Shown piece after piece: positions 1 through 11,670 of a DNA stretch of 64,000 nt. The notes under the pieces are model-generated. The model was given only the letters and a program-made list of their open reading frames with translations. It was not told where the DNA came from and did no database searches. Numbering within the stretch: position 1 is the stretch's first letter; each line of letters starts with the position of its first letter. Source of the stretch: Vanessa cardui (Eukaryota; Arthropoda; Insecta; Lepidoptera; Nymphalidae); contig NC_061135.1 in NCBI RefSeq assembly GCF_905220365.1, forward strand, positions 12,863,501 to 12,927,500, written 5' to 3'. The translations under genes and the position numbers were made by a program.

Positions 1-126
1 GAGGCTGGCTTATAACTTGGATTATTGCAATAAAATAGTTCTAAATATTCTTCGTCTCTTTTAAGGAGTAAGTATTTTTGTCTTATGGCATAAATATAAT
101 TTTATATTATGTAATATGACAGTGGA

Positions 127-221
127 AGCCTGCAAGTCCCCGGATATTGTAAAGGATCATGAGTGGTGATTCACTTTCCACCAAGTGAGCCTTCTCGTTT
201 TCCACTTATAACATAAAAAAA
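127..221 (+). mobile_element. LINE 3' tail, family G (degraded)
   Basis: Reads like the reverse complement of the better preserved tails at 5.9, 16.4 and 60.8 kb: CACTTTCCA..AGTGAGCC..TCGTTTTCCAC followed by ATAACATAAAAAAAG. The A-rich end lies on the plus strand, so this copy points right. Only about 95 bases remain. Confidence 0.6.
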
Positions 222-228
222 GAAGAAA

Positions 229-1221
229 GTTCTTTTTAAAGCATAAAAATGAGAAATTACAGATTTAATCGTCAGAAGTACAAAGTTCTTACGGAATTTC
301 AGCTCAATTGGTAGTGTTACCTCTCTTCATATTCAAACACATAACTTGACCCAAACCTCGCGGATTTATTATCAGCAAAGAGAACAAAACAGGAATACTC
401 ATAATAACAATTGTTCAATTTTTGGAACAACTTTTTTACACGGCTTACAGTGTACTGAACTAGCAGAAATCTTCACGTTATAAAAAAAACCGTTATGACC
501 TCTCTAGGAAACTTATACCTCTCTTTCCTTTCTCTATATCTCTTTTTATTGTATACGGTTTTTTTAATATAATTGAAACTTTATTTGTCATTGTTTTAAT
601 TTAGATGGATTTTTAATAATAAAAAAAAATAATTTTGTCATATTTATTATTTTCAAATTTTGTTAATTTATTTTATTGTATGGTATTCAGTACATAACAT
701 ATAGCGACATCTTTGTTCGGACCGGGTCTCCTATGTCACCTCTTATTATTTTTATTTTTTTAAGATCACATAAATTTTCTAAAGACTGAAAAGCGTTAGT
801 ACGTAAATAATAAAGATAAAACGATTAAATCCTTTGCTTCTATATTTAAAATGAAATAAACGTAACCCCTTTTTTGTGATGATATAAAAGTAGGAATACC
901 ACAAGTTAGATTAAACAAGTTTTCAAAGTCGTGCCTGTTAGATGTTCTATGTAATTTTCTTGCCAGTACTTTTCATTTTGGCGAACATTCTCGGAAATAG
1001 AATTTGAATTTTTTCGTGAAAATTTTACTTACTATCTGACTCCATTCTCCTGATCTGACATTAAAGAGGAAACTTTATAATATTTAATTCTGTACGTATT
1101 TTCACTTCGCGTCGAAATTTTTATTTACAGTTAACATTTTATTTTACCAGTTTTGTAGTTTTTAATAAATGTTTATAAACGGATTACGGTGATTTTATAA
1201 CACCTAACATGGTTATTTTTA
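229..1221. other. AT-rich stretch without recognisable features
   Basis: No reading frame, RNA gene or known repeat family could be supported here. There are T and A runs and simple AT-rich sequence only. Confidence 0.5.
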
Positions 1222-1374
1222 TTATTAAAGTTATTAATTTCGGGATATTTACCATGTTTTTGTAATCGTACCAGTCTAGTGAACAAAACATTCTTAGATA
1301 ATGTCTAAATATCGAGCTCCACCGAACAAAAATAAAAAACATGGTAAATATCCCGAAATTAATAACTTTAATAA
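1222..1374. repeat. Foldback (inverted repeat, 40-bp arms)
   Basis: Arms 1222-1261 and 1335-1374 are exact reverse complements of each other (core CGGGATATTTACCATG), separated by a 73-bp loop containing GAGCTC. A MITE or the folded end of a larger DNA element is the simplest explanation; no transposase is encoded. I recall similar sequence from other Lepidoptera but cannot name the family. Confidence 0.75.
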
Positions 1375-3239
1375 CATATCATTGTTGAGTAATTGTCAAG
1401 AAGAAGAATTAACGAAGTATTAAGTTGTTTTTATTAAAAAAAAATTAACTTACCAACTTTTCTCAGTAGCGCATCGATTGAAGAACACTTTCTTTATTCT
1501 ATAATTAAATATATTTGAGCACATTGTCGTTTCAGAAAATATTATATATGAACAAATATAATATTTAATATCGCGTGTTTCAACTTACTAATAAGTAATG
1601 TAAGTTGAAAGATCGTTATATTTCAAAATTGAAGTATAAATTTCGATAAATTACATTTTAGCCGAAATGGCCTGGTGTGTGTGAACGCGCGCATTATTAC
1701 CATTGATCGCGTCTTCAAATCCAAGCAAACACCCATAAACTTTCATGTCCTTAATTAGTAATTATAATTCATCTCATGACCAGCAATAAATGAAAAATGT
1801 CGTCAGAAAACCTGTATAGATCTTATTTCATCAATTTCAATACCGATTTTCCTTTACCCTAACAGTGGGCCATTTACGAATTTTACGTTTCTTAGTACGT
1901 TAAAAATAAAAGTTTAAGTCCGTATTTCTATTATAAATCTTTGTTTTTTTATTTAGTCTAATTTTACACCAGAATATAATTGTCCTTCGATGTTAGGGCA
2001 AATACTTTTTAAGCAGCTCAACAACGCAAATTTCCTATCACCTGCTATGCCATTGCGTGAAATTAGACAGTATTTTGCATGTATTTTATCTTCATTATAA
2101 TATCTTTGTTTGCTTTTTTTTAATTACCATTCGTTTCTCCTGCTTATTGTTTACTTGTGCTAACATGTTTAGCGAGTGCTATGCAGTACTGTTATGTCGG
2201 TTTTATGGTGCTATTATTTTTTTGGAACAAAGTTGTTTAACGTGTCGTAAGCATAATATCTTCTTCAGGCTATAATTCCCACTCTTTCGTTTCCTCTCTA
2301 TCCTTTTAATTAATTTCATAATGTATTTTATTAAATATATATTATAATAAAGCAAAAGCCAGTTCGTTCTAACCGAGTATCCTACAAAAACCTCTCGTTT
2401 TTTTTTGTTTAATTTAGCAATTTTACCAATTTATTTCCTGAACTTTTTGGACACCGCATTACAAAAGAGTTTTTGATAGAACTTAATCAAGTAATAGGAG
2501 TAATATGTTTGCAAAATATTAATTAACTATTTGCATGATGTGTAATTAACAACCAGTTTATCAAACGCGACCATTATTTAAAACGCTGTGTTAATTAAGA
2601 AACACAATAGTGCCTTCAGCAGTAACATTTTATTACGCTATATAAACCTCATTTATCACATCATCGATAAACACGAGTTCGAGAATGTAATCTAATCAAC
2701 GTTACGGTTTCAATAAATCGTAAAACAAACTTTTTGTAACGAAATTTACCCTCTTATGTGTACGGACCTCATTTCACAACAAGCTGTCGGTCAGCCGCAC
2801 TCATGGGAAATCTAGCCAGTGTTGATTCAATAGAATTTTTTGTTTTCCCATTCTTCCTTGGGTGAAAAAAGTAAATACAGAGCATGTGGTCAGATATTGC
2901 AATAGATTAAATATCCATACTTTTTTTTGTTTGAAGAGAGACAGTTTAATTACACATTGGATAAGAACTAAGATGGCGTGATTGGCATTGAATTCACTGA
3001 CTGATTTACACCATAATGTCTATGTGATGCTCACTTACTAAGCTGGATAATATTTTCGAATAACTACGTAAAATTAATTATGATATGTACATTCGAGATA
3101 GCCCAGTAGAAAAAACGCGGGCATTTTAACTAAAAACAGAAAATTGTCACTGAGAATTAATTTTGTGATAAGTAGTGAAGGAAACAATAGTGAGAAGTGA
3201 AGTTTGCAATTGAAATTCTGTTGTATTCATAGCTTCTAA
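1375..3239. other. AT-rich unique stretch
   Basis: Nothing assignable. A 72-codon frame at 2057-2275 is T-rich, hydrophobic and without family resemblance, and is treated as chance. Confidence 0.5.
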
Positions 3240-3296
3240 AAGGCAGTGGACCATCGTGATGGAGTAAACTCCACGCCTCCTCTTTAAAGGAGAGCG
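3240..3296 (+). repeat. SINE body fragment
   Basis: ATCGTGATGGAGTAAACTCC followed by CTCCTCTTTAAAGGAGAG matches the 3' body of the tRNA-derived SINEs found elsewhere here (compare 40200-40270). The head and tail are missing. It is followed by a short duplication of GTTCGTAAGA at 3296-3315. Confidence 0.45.
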
Positions 3297-3950
3297 TTCG
3301 TAAGAGTTCGTAAGAGTTCCAAGTGTAAGATACTTCTAGCTTAATAGGACAACTATTTATGTATAATTTAACTTACTTTAAAAACAGAAAATACATATAT
3401 AATATCAAAAGGATTAGATAATAAACTTTAATGCAAGGTTTTAGAAACCGTATTCCAATTTCTAATTAATTAAAAAAATAAATTCTATTGTACATATCAG
3501 ACCTTACCAAAAAACCCAATATCTCAATTCAAAACTTTATAATATACGGGCTCGCTCTCTGTGACTCGCTTGGTAGACTTACAGTATCGAATTTTCTGCA
3601 CAAACGACTCGGCGACCTATTTCGATAACGTCTTATTGTATGCAATCAAAAATGAACAATTCCATACGTTGAAATAAAATAATCATATTAATTAATATAT
3701 GATTTATTAACCGTGAATAATATTCTTGTACTGACCCTGTTATTTACATTTTAATTTTCACGGGGCGCTTGACTGGTTGACCTAAAATACGGCGTGTGTT
3801 TTTCCTAGTTTAAGCATCAGAATTTCATACTACGCCCTCTTAGTCTATGATATTTTATGTAATTTTAACGGCTAAGCTTTGCTCAAAAATTCAGGCTTCT
3901 CATAATGTTGTCCATGCCTTTTTGAAAAGACTTATATAATATATTCACTC

Positions 3951-4135
3951 GATGGGAGGACTTTGTACAAGCCCTTTGTGTTATGTATTACGCACTTACC
4001 AGGAATTCTGTCACCAAACAAAATTATTTAATATTGTTGTGTTCCCGTTTGAAGAATGAGTGAGCCAGTAACAACAGACATGACATCTTAGTTCCCAAGG
4101 TTGTTCAAGCATTGGCGATATATTTGTGACCACTT
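3951..4135 (+). mobile_element. A-tailed retroelement family R, degraded copy
   Basis: Contains GGACTTTGTACAAGCCC, TGTTGTGTTCCCGTTTGAAG, GAGTGAGCCAGT and ATCTTAGTTCCCAAGGTTG, diagnostic blocks of the R family seen intact at 28.9 and 57.9 kb. The 3' end and A tail are lost. Confidence 0.7.
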
Positions 4136-4147
4136 TCCAATCGTGTT

Positions 4148-4213
4148 TATCTGTTCCTTGTGCATGCAATTACACTGGCTTACTCACCTTTCAATCTGTA
4201 CAACAACGATACT
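4148..4213 (-). mobile_element. Family R fragment in inverse orientation
   Basis: TTCCTTGTGC, TTACACTGGCTTACTCACC and CAACAACGATACT are the reverse complement of the middle of family R. It lies 12 bases after the plus-strand copy, forming an imperfect inverted pair. Confidence 0.6.
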
Positions 4214-5898
4214 AATTACTGAAAGTAATAAGTAATGTAGTACGTACGAGGTGGATTTGCACAGAACCCTATTACCAAGTTATTCATCAAATGTTAATTT
4301 GTACCTATCAATAACATCAGTTAACATTATCATAGAAATGCCCGTCAGTTAATATATAACCAAACTTAGATATAATAATTGACGGTCCAAAATAAATATA
4401 ATTTATCGAAATCTATAATATTAGAGATCATTCATCGATCATTCAGATTATTCTGACATCATAATGACAATACAGTTAAGGGGATAAAAGATAACCCATA
4501 TATACTAAGCGTTTAAAACCGCCTGTTTTAGCCACAGTACCTCCTTTATTTACTTCAGTAAATGTGCCCCTTGAAAGTGACCATCGTTCTCGTAAAAATA
4601 ATTCGAATAACGCTCCCACGACGCAGAATGGAACGACAAAATCTTCTAATTGAAATATTCGTGCGGAGTGTAAAATTAAAATGCCACTATAAAATACCGG
4701 AGGTTAAAACCACCCACGGTTGTCTCGCACATATCTCGTATATAAACAAAAGGACTACAAAGCTCGTGTGGCGTAAATGTGATGCAGTCATTAATTAATT
4801 TTAAGGAGAAGTTTGCTCGGCTGAATTATGGTGTAAACCTGAGTGTTATTCCCACAGGCGTTGACTGATAAAGTCTGTTGTTTAGCTCGCTTGGATTATG
4901 TTGGGACACACGGCTTGATACAGCGTCGAATCAAATACCTAATAGTCTTCTCTTTAAAAGAAAACGCATGTTCGTATGTTTGTACTCGATGCCTTCCTTA
5001 ACGATGATGTGAAATGGATTATATATAATGAAAGTTTGATTTGAGAACTTGGTATGCATAGGTACGCCAGGAGAAGATTTTTGTTTTAATGAAAAAAAAA
5101 TAGCTAAGACTAGGCTAGCTAAAACCACTTCGAAGTACAATGGCATAGTAGTGCTCTTGTATAACATTATCAGTGGGATTGCTTTATTGATCATTTGTCT
5201 AGATATAAAGATCGATAAGCCAACTTCTAACTTCTAACCCCATTTCATTAAAAAGTTATTTAATTTTTCATTCGAAAAATAGTCTGGAAATCTGAGTGGC
5301 GATTGTCAAGAAAAGTTAAAAAAAGAATCGATAAAATGATTCGAGTGAAATATCGAAAATCAGTGAAATATTATTTATTCTTGGAATGTCGTAGTAATGA
5401 AGGCTAGTTTGGAATTCAGGGCTGATATTATGGATATATGCATATATATATATATGGATCACCGTAATCTCGGTCATGTGGCCATAAATTTGGTCTATTG
5501 GATAGGTCAGGTGGTACATTTCAAATCTTATATGTACCATCAGTTTTGTATCTACTTTCTATAGGAATAGCGTGGTGCAATAAGTTTCAAACCTCTTCAA
5601 AACAATTAGTGTTTGAAATAAAGAAAACGTTGTTACGCATCAGACTGCTCATCCGTGTGTATTATATTTTAGACTTTATTCACAACACGATGGAATGCAA
5701 AATTGTAAATTATTAAACTAACAATTATATTATATGAATATAGGAATAAATATTTTCTTTTTCTTAATTTTTAGGCTCGAAATTATTTATCAATATATAA
5801 TATCATGGACTTATGTCAAGTATTTTCAGAACCTTTTAAAATACCAAGTATTATATTAAAATATTATGACTTAATATTGTTTTTAGCACAATGAAGTC
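4214..5898. other. AT-rich stretch, no supported gene
   Basis: Several frames of 62-87 codons overlap on both strands at 4562-5716, but none has a recognisable motif, and opposite-strand frames overlap each other as expected by chance. A SINE-like scrap (GGAATAGCGTGGTGCAATAA, then TTTCAAACCTCTTC) occurs at about 5561-5600. Confidence 0.5.
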
Positions 5899-6078
5899 TT
5901 TTTTTTATGTGTGGCAAACGAGCAGGAGGCTCACCTGATGGAAAGTGACTACCACCGCCCATGGACATCTGCAGGTGCGTTGCTGGCCTTTGAGGAAGGA
6001 GTACGCTCTTTTCTTGAAGGTTCCCTTGTCGTATCGGTTCGGAAAAACAAGCCGGCGAAAGCTAGTTCCACTAAGTGA
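5899..6078 (-). mobile_element. LINE 3' tail, family G, 5'-truncated
   Basis: Starts on the plus strand with a T run followed by GGCAAACGAGCAGGAGGCTC and CACCTGATGGAAAGTGAC. The element therefore points left with its poly(A) at 5899. The better copy at 60.75 kb shows that the minus strand encodes the end of a non-LTR reverse-transcriptase ORF. This copy stops at about GCTAGTTCCAC. Confidence 0.75.
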
Positions 6079-6924
6079 TTAAAAATTATGATTAAGTAGG
6101 AAGATATTGCGGATCTTAGGTTTAATTGACTATATACCATATATAAATAATATAAAACGATCGTTATCTTGTATCTAAAATAGTTTTGAATATAAGAACA
6201 TATATCAATTGTTAATTAAATTTATTAAAACTACCTTGAAATCATTAGGGAGTAATAGTACTCGTAAAATATATATTTGATAAGTAAAAAAGAAAATTGG
6301 TAAATTGATTGAGTGCTTTTAACAAGAAGATACAAATTTCAAAGACATACCAAGAGGCTTTTCATAATAATCGTTTGAATAATGAAGGGCAATCGAAATG
6401 TCAAGAATATTTGTTTGATTAACTGAACAATTTCAGCTGTTTTAGTTATTACTCCAAACACTTGATTATCTGATTGAATTATGGAATATTAAGGGGATTA
6501 ATGTAATTATATTATGTACTAATGTTAGTTCAATGGTCGAAAATCGATAGTCATAATTATTAAAAATTTGATTAAAATATTTATAGGTATATGTAACTTA
6601 TGAATTTGTTTATTTATGGCATATTTTATAAATACTTCAATTTTGATTTATTGTCCAAATGGGTCATCTGAAGGTATCTGTGTGATCACCGCTTATATTT
6701 ACTGGCGAAATATTAAACGTCCGTTACATCTTCAAAGTGCCATCAATTAGAATTGTATATACATATACACAATTACAGTGGTTTAATCTCATCAATTAGG
6801 AATATAATACTAAATGAAATTAAAAAGAAAGAATGTAGAAAATTACTTTAGCGAATGTGTATTGCATTTTGCATGAGTGAAAGTGTGTGAGTAACTAGAC
6901 AGTCAGTCCACAAAGATATACGAG
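6079..6924. other. AT-rich stretch without recognisable features
   Basis: No gene or repeat family could be supported. There is one short imperfect palindrome near AATTGTATATACATATACAC at about 6751. Confidence 0.45.
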
Positions 6925-7080
6925 CTAGTATTTTTTTCGGACAAACAGACTACCTGATTTTACATGGTTATCACCGCCATTAACCATTCCTTACATTGTC
7001 AAAGCTTCCCAACTTTGGGAATTAAGACGTTTTGATCCTTTAGACTGCAGTTGCAATACACTACTAGCTATATTCCTTGA
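6925..7080 (-). mobile_element. Family R retroelement, strongly diverged
   Basis: CACCGCCATTAACCATTCC, TTACATTGTCAAAG and CCCAACTTTGGGAATTAAGA correspond to the reverse complement of the 3' half of family R. Other blocks are unrecognisable. Confidence 0.45.
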
Positions 7081-7607
7081 CAGAAAAACCCGATAGTATT
7101 TTACGAACGTTTAAAATGAGATTTCAGGAGATCGGCGCGGGCGTATGCTATAAATAAAGTGCGTTACATCGGATATTAAAATGCGAATGTTTTTCCTACA
7201 TCTGACATTTACGTATTGATAAATGACAATTCAAAAATATATGTTATAGCACTATTGCTTAATTTATACACAAAGAAATGCATTGGTGTATAAATTTGCT
7301 TTATTTTACGTAACTAATGTGTCTGTTTGTTACTTTATATTATTAATAGCCTTTTTATTTTTAAGTGAAATGTTCGTGTATGTTACATACGGAAACATTC
7401 AAATGTTAACATGGTGATAGCTCTTGTGATACCCTCAAACTGTATAGATTAATAGAAAAAATAATAAATAAAAATAAATAATGCATACTCAATACCAGAT
7501 AATATCAAAAATAAAAAAGCATGTCCTTAGTATTGATTGATCTCTAGGCAGGATATATATAAAAATGAAATTGTGCTTTACTGACATACTCTGTAATTAA
7601 AATGGTC

Positions 7608-7760
7608 GAAAAGAGTAATTACTGAGTTTCAGTTCTTTTTGGCGGAAAATACTTTTCGAAACGGTGGTTTCACATTTAATTCAACGCTATATAATGACGA
7701 CTCAAATATGCTTTTATGAACCTAGTTGAATAAAGAATATTTTGATTTTAATATTTTATT
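7608..7760 (+). mobile_element. LINE-like 3' tail, family T
   Basis: GAGTAATTACTGAGTTTC, CGAAACGGTGGTTTCACA, TGACGACTCAAA and TTGAATAAAGAATATTTTG match the tails at 20.9 and 51.1 kb. The ending in TTTGATTTT-type simple sequence is typical of some insect LINE 3' ends. No coding part remains. Confidence 0.65.
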
Positions 7761-8037
7761 TTATTATCAAAATATATTTAAACAGATATTCATAATTTTT
7801 GTTTCAATTTATGTTAAACGTAAGTCAAAATAATTACTTCGGTGTCATCTGATATCATCATATTCATACATTTCTTAAGAACTGCGATTGTTCCACACAT
7901 TTTTTTTCGGGGATTGGCACGGGATCGCTTGCTCATACTACTACCACTATGTAAGCGGGCCTCGAAATTGATCTCTCCTTCTCTGTTTTGATTCGTTTTT
8001 CAACCGACTTCCAAAAGGAGGAGGTTATCAATTCGTC

Positions 8038-8076
<39 letters not shown>

Positions 8077-8516
8077 GTTACCTCATAACTTTTCACTGGG
8101 TGGACCGATTTTGATAATTTTTTTTTTGTTTGAAAGGTAGTGCTTCCCGTGGGGTCCCATTTTTTTTATTTTTTTTTCCGATGATGGTATCCATGTGAAA
8201 ACGACATAAGTCTTAAATTTGCATTATGTATATGCGCGACAAATAGGTGAATAACTGAAAATCACGTTAACCAATTTTGATAATTCTTTTTTTATTATAA
8301 AATATATACTTCAAGGGTAATTTGGTGAAAGTTTGGTAAGGTTCTGAGCACAGGATCCATGACAAAGTAACGGAACGGAAGGGAACGGAACAATTCTGAG
8401 GAGCACGTTAGCGATACTCGGTCGAATCTTTTATTTATAGGTTATTTGGATATTTGAGTCACCTTCCGTAATGTGGTTATGTTTATGTAATTATCATAAT
8501 CGAATATTATAATCAA

Positions 8517-8768
8517 CTAGCTACGCACCCCGGCTTCGCACGGGTGCAATACTGATACTGAATATACTACAGAATTTGTTTATATACGACATCACATCGC
8601 AAACTTCTAAAATTATCAGTGTTTCTTTACTATATTGTTCATGTATTATATACACAAACCTTCCCCTTGAATCACACTATCTTTTAAAAAAAACTGCATC
8701 AAAATCCGTTGCGTAGATTTAAAGATATAGGGACAGAGAAAGCGACTTTGTTTTATACTATGTAGTGA
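8517..8768 (-). mobile_element. Helitron (family H2) nested in composite copy A
   Basis: On the minus strand it starts TCACTACATAG and ends GGGTGCGTAGCTAG, with the hairpin-forming CCGTGCGAAGCCGGGG just before the CTAG end. It is flanked by A and T as Helitron insertions are. Non-autonomous, about 250 bp. Confidence 0.8.
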
Positions 8769-9118
8769 TGGAACTCCTATACGGCTCGCAGTTAGGGTGC
8801 GATATGGGGCAGAATTTCTTACTATCTTTAATCAAATTTTGTGTATGTGATGTGATGTCATATGATGTACGAAATATAGTTGGTCTTTTTCAAAGTTTTT
8901 TTGCTGAGTTCGATTACAGCTCTTTCGAGGGATCCTTGTAGTTTACGCCGCGTGACGTATTAAATCCGCATTTTCGAAAGTCTATTTTTGCTTTATTCGC
9001 AAGTTTCCATTGAAACTGTCCTCGAAGTAGTTTCTGACTCATATAAACGGAACGCTTAATCTATCCATATTAAAAAAAAATTAGTTAGTCAACATCAGCT
9101 TCACTTAAAATCAAAAAA

Positions 9119-9712
9119 TAAATAAAATTTTAACAAAAAGAAAAACCGACTTCAAACAAAACACTATTTTAAAACAAATGAATATGCACGAAAAAGTAAT
9201 AAAAATAATTGCGTATTCAACATATTTTTTAGAGTCTTCCTAAGTTAAATGAAATGAAAAATATTAGACTACTTAAAAGTCGATTAACGATTATATCATC
9301 TAGTTATAATTATTGTTATATTTGGAGTCGGTGTCAGCCAATAAAACCCTACAGTATATCTATCAAAAAACAATACGAGAATACTTTAACAAATATGTTT
9401 TTTACAAATTACCTTTTACTCAATAATATACTGAATCAATCAAGGGGCTCGTATCGCTTCTTTCTTTTGATTGTTGGGGCAAGGGCACCGTGGCTGACAC
9501 CGGCTCCAAATATACCAATAACTATAACTACATGATATGATCGTTAATCGACTTTTAAGTAGTCTAATATTTTTCATTTCATTTAACTTAGGAAGACTCT
9601 AAAAAATATGTTGAATACGCAATTATTTTTATTACTTTTTCGTGCATATTCATTTGTTTTAAAATAGTGTTTTGTTTGAAGTCGGTTTTTCTTTTTGTTA
9701 AAATTTTATTTA
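9119..9712. repeat. Terminal foldback of composite copy A
   Basis: Arms of about 222 bp (9119-9340 and 9491-9712) are almost perfect reverse complements around a 150-bp core containing TCAATCAAGGGGCTCGTATC. The 93-codon frame at 9254-9535 runs across this structure and is not a gene. Confidence 0.85.
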
Positions 9713-9714
9713 TG

Positions 9715-10347
9715 TTTTTCTTTCTTTCTTTTTTTTGTTGTGTATATTATATCTTACATTACTAATAGTTCAGACAAAGATCAATGTATATCGGTTATTG
9801 AAACCATAAACACACACATATATACATACGTATATATATGTGTATATTTCATAATATGTTCATTGATTACATGTACATCCGTTTTTCCTGTTTTAAGATT
9901 GTAAGAGATCGTTCGAACGGAGTCGCCTTTTTTACACATTTCCGATCTGTATATATTTTTCATACACGATCAACGGTGTAAAATAAAGAGTACCAGTATG
10001 GCATTTTACTGTCAATAGATCTAAAGTATTATATATTATTAAAATAATTTCTGACTCAAATACGTAATCTCAAGCTTCTGTAGACACTTTAAAGATTCAC
10101 AATTCGTAGAATGCTTTTGTATCTGTTGTAGTTTTGGCAGCGTTTGCTTGAAAAGCGGATCAACAGTGTACTACTTAGTTATATGCGAACATCAGTTTCC
10201 AAATTCTTATGTTTTGTTTCATTAAACTCGTAATAAATAAATCTGTGTGTATCGAAAACCTTTCACCACTCTCAAAACCTAAAAATAATCTTGATGATAA
10301 TAATAAATAAAATTCAGATTTACAATATTTGTGTATTTTTCAGATAT
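9715..10347. other. AT-rich stretch with microsatellite
   Basis: Contains alternating CA/TA simple repeats at 9808-9850 and no supported gene. Confidence 0.5.
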
Positions 10348-10555
10348 TCAACCACCAAGCAACAGTACTTAGTATTGATGTATTCTCGTCTGAATGGTGA
10401 GTGAGCCAGTGTAAATACAGACACAAAGGACATAACAACGTAGTTCCTAACGTTGATGGCGCATGGGTGTAAGGAATGGTTAATTTTAGGTGGCGGTGAT
10501 GGCCACTTACCATCAGGCATACTCGTATTAACTCGTCCGCCAACATATAACATAC
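10348..10555 (+). mobile_element. Family R retroelement, 5'-truncated
   Basis: GGTGAGTGAGCCAGTGTAA, GATGGCGCATGGGTGTAAGG and CCACTTACCATCAGGCATAC match family R. Two overlapping minus-strand frames of 73 and 81 codons lie within it and are judged spurious. Confidence 0.7.
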
Positions 10556-10890
10556 AAACAATCATATCCCGATTACTTTTGAGACGTGGATGTCGATGAA
10601 AGAAGCCACAGACTCGCCTTAGTCTTTTAGAAAAGTTACAGTTTCTTTATTTTTTTATAAATAATATAAAACATGTCAAGAGCTCTTTCATTCGTGGTAA
10701 TGACACTTCGTCGGGGCTAGACATCCAGAAATGGAAACTTGATACAGCAGACAGTGGAAATGGCATTGCATAATATTCAAAAAACTAAATCAATATCGAA
10801 AAAAGTCGACTTCAAAAACGCCTCATGTTGTGTTCATATATTGTATGTATATTGTATTGTAGGAGGATTTATATGCGTAAATATTTAATA

Positions 10891-11173
10891 CAAACAACAA
10901 CAACAACAACAACCTGTAAGCCCACTGCTGGGCTAAAGGCCTCCTCTCCCTTTGACGAGAAGGTTTGGAACATATTCCATCACGATGTTCCAATGCGGGT
11001 TGGTGGAATACACATGTGTCACAATTTCTATGAAATTTGTCGCATGCAGGTTTCCTCACGATGTTTTCCTTCACCGCTGAGCACGAGATGAATTATGCGG
11101 TGCTTGCCTGGGTTTGAACCAGCAATTATCGGTTAAGATGCACGTGTTCTAACCACTGCGCCATCTCGACTCT
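10891..11173 (-). mobile_element. tRNA-derived SINE with target-site duplication
   Basis: On the minus strand it starts GAGTCGAGATGGCGCAGTGG (A-box region); the B box follows as a diverged GGTTCAAACCCAGG (11111-11124). The body contains GAGGAAACCTGCATGCG, and it ends in a (GTT)n tail. The 13-bp sequence TAAATATTTAATA flanks it at 10878-10890 and 11174-11186, which is direct evidence of retroposition. Resembles Metulj-type lepidopteran SINEs; that family name is from memory. Confidence 0.9.
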
Positions 11174-11211
11174 TAAATATTTAATAAAATGCTAAATTTT
11201 ATAACCTATTA

Positions 11212-11369
11212 TCTATACTATTATAAATGTGAAAGTAACTCTGTCTGTCTGTCTATCGCTATTTCCCGAACAAACTGACGAGTTGAAGAAAGGACATAGG
11301 CTACTTTTTTGCATAACACATGACAACCAGCCCCTGAAACGAGAGAGAAGCCGTGGGCGTCCACAAGTA
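11212..11369 (+). mobile_element. Helitron (family H1), diverged
   Basis: Starts A|TCTATACTATTATAAATG, contains GAAAGTAACTCTGTCTGTCT, CATAGGCTACTTTTTTGC and GAAGCCGTGGGCG. The expected CTAG end is mutated. Non-autonomous. Confidence 0.7.
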
Positions 11370-11521
11370 AGTATATAAATGACTATTGATCAAAGATTAG
11401 TATTATAAATTAATCTACGTTACCTAAACGAGTGGTTTTAAAAGTACTTCTCAATCCTATTTTCTTTTTTATTCTATGACCTGAAAGTCTTAATCGTCAA
11501 ATGTATTCTTTTACTTGATGA

Positions 11522-11670
11522 TAGGGCTTTGTGCAAGCCCGACTAGGTACCACCCACTCATCAGATATTCTACTGCGATATTTCTTACAGCGTCATCGTC
11601 TATGGGTGATGGTGACCACTTACCATCAGGTGGCCCATATGCTCGCCGCCAACCTATTCCATAAAAAAAA
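11522..11670 (+). mobile_element. Family R retroelement, internally deleted
   Basis: Starts GGGCTTTGTGCAAGCCCG and jumps from ATCAGATATTCTAC to TTTCTTACAGCGTCATCG, losing the middle third. It ends CCACTTACCATCAGGTGGCC ... TTCCATAAAAAAAAA with an A tail. Confidence 0.8.

Larger units (their letters stand above)
7997..9714 (+). mobile_element. Composite element, copy A (full length)
   Basis: Begins TTTTCAACCGACTTCCAAAA and ends GAAGTCGGTTTTTCTTTTTG, giving short inverted ends around ACCGACTTC. Order: 5' end with a T run of about 30, a block with GGTAGTGCTTCCCGTGGGG, a block with GGAACGGAACAATTCTGAGG, an inserted Helitron (8517-8768), a block with GTGACGTATTAAATCCGC, and a terminal foldback (arms 9119-9340 and 9491-9712). 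Copy D at 35.1 kb is nearly identical over its whole length. No transposase is encoded, so it is non-autonomous; I cannot name its superfamily. Confidence 0.8.

Noticed and set aside
2057..2275. 72-codon hydrophobic frame
   Set aside because: T-rich, AT-driven codons, no motif, no splice or poly(A) context; expected by chance in such DNA.
8043..8070. Poly(T) tract as a retroelement tail
   Set aside because: It is an internal homopolymer of composite copy A; copy D has a shorter version at the same place.
9254..9535. 93-codon frame
   Set aside because: Spans the arms and core of the composite element foldback; copy D and derivative F do not preserve it.
10823..11091. Overlapping 83- and 88-codon frames on both strands
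   Set aside because: Both fall within a tRNA-derived SINE.
11095..11173. tRNA gene (A and B boxes present)
   Set aside because: The boxes belong to the SINE head; no cloverleaf with acceptor stem can be closed, and the same unit recurs about ten times attached to a SINE body.
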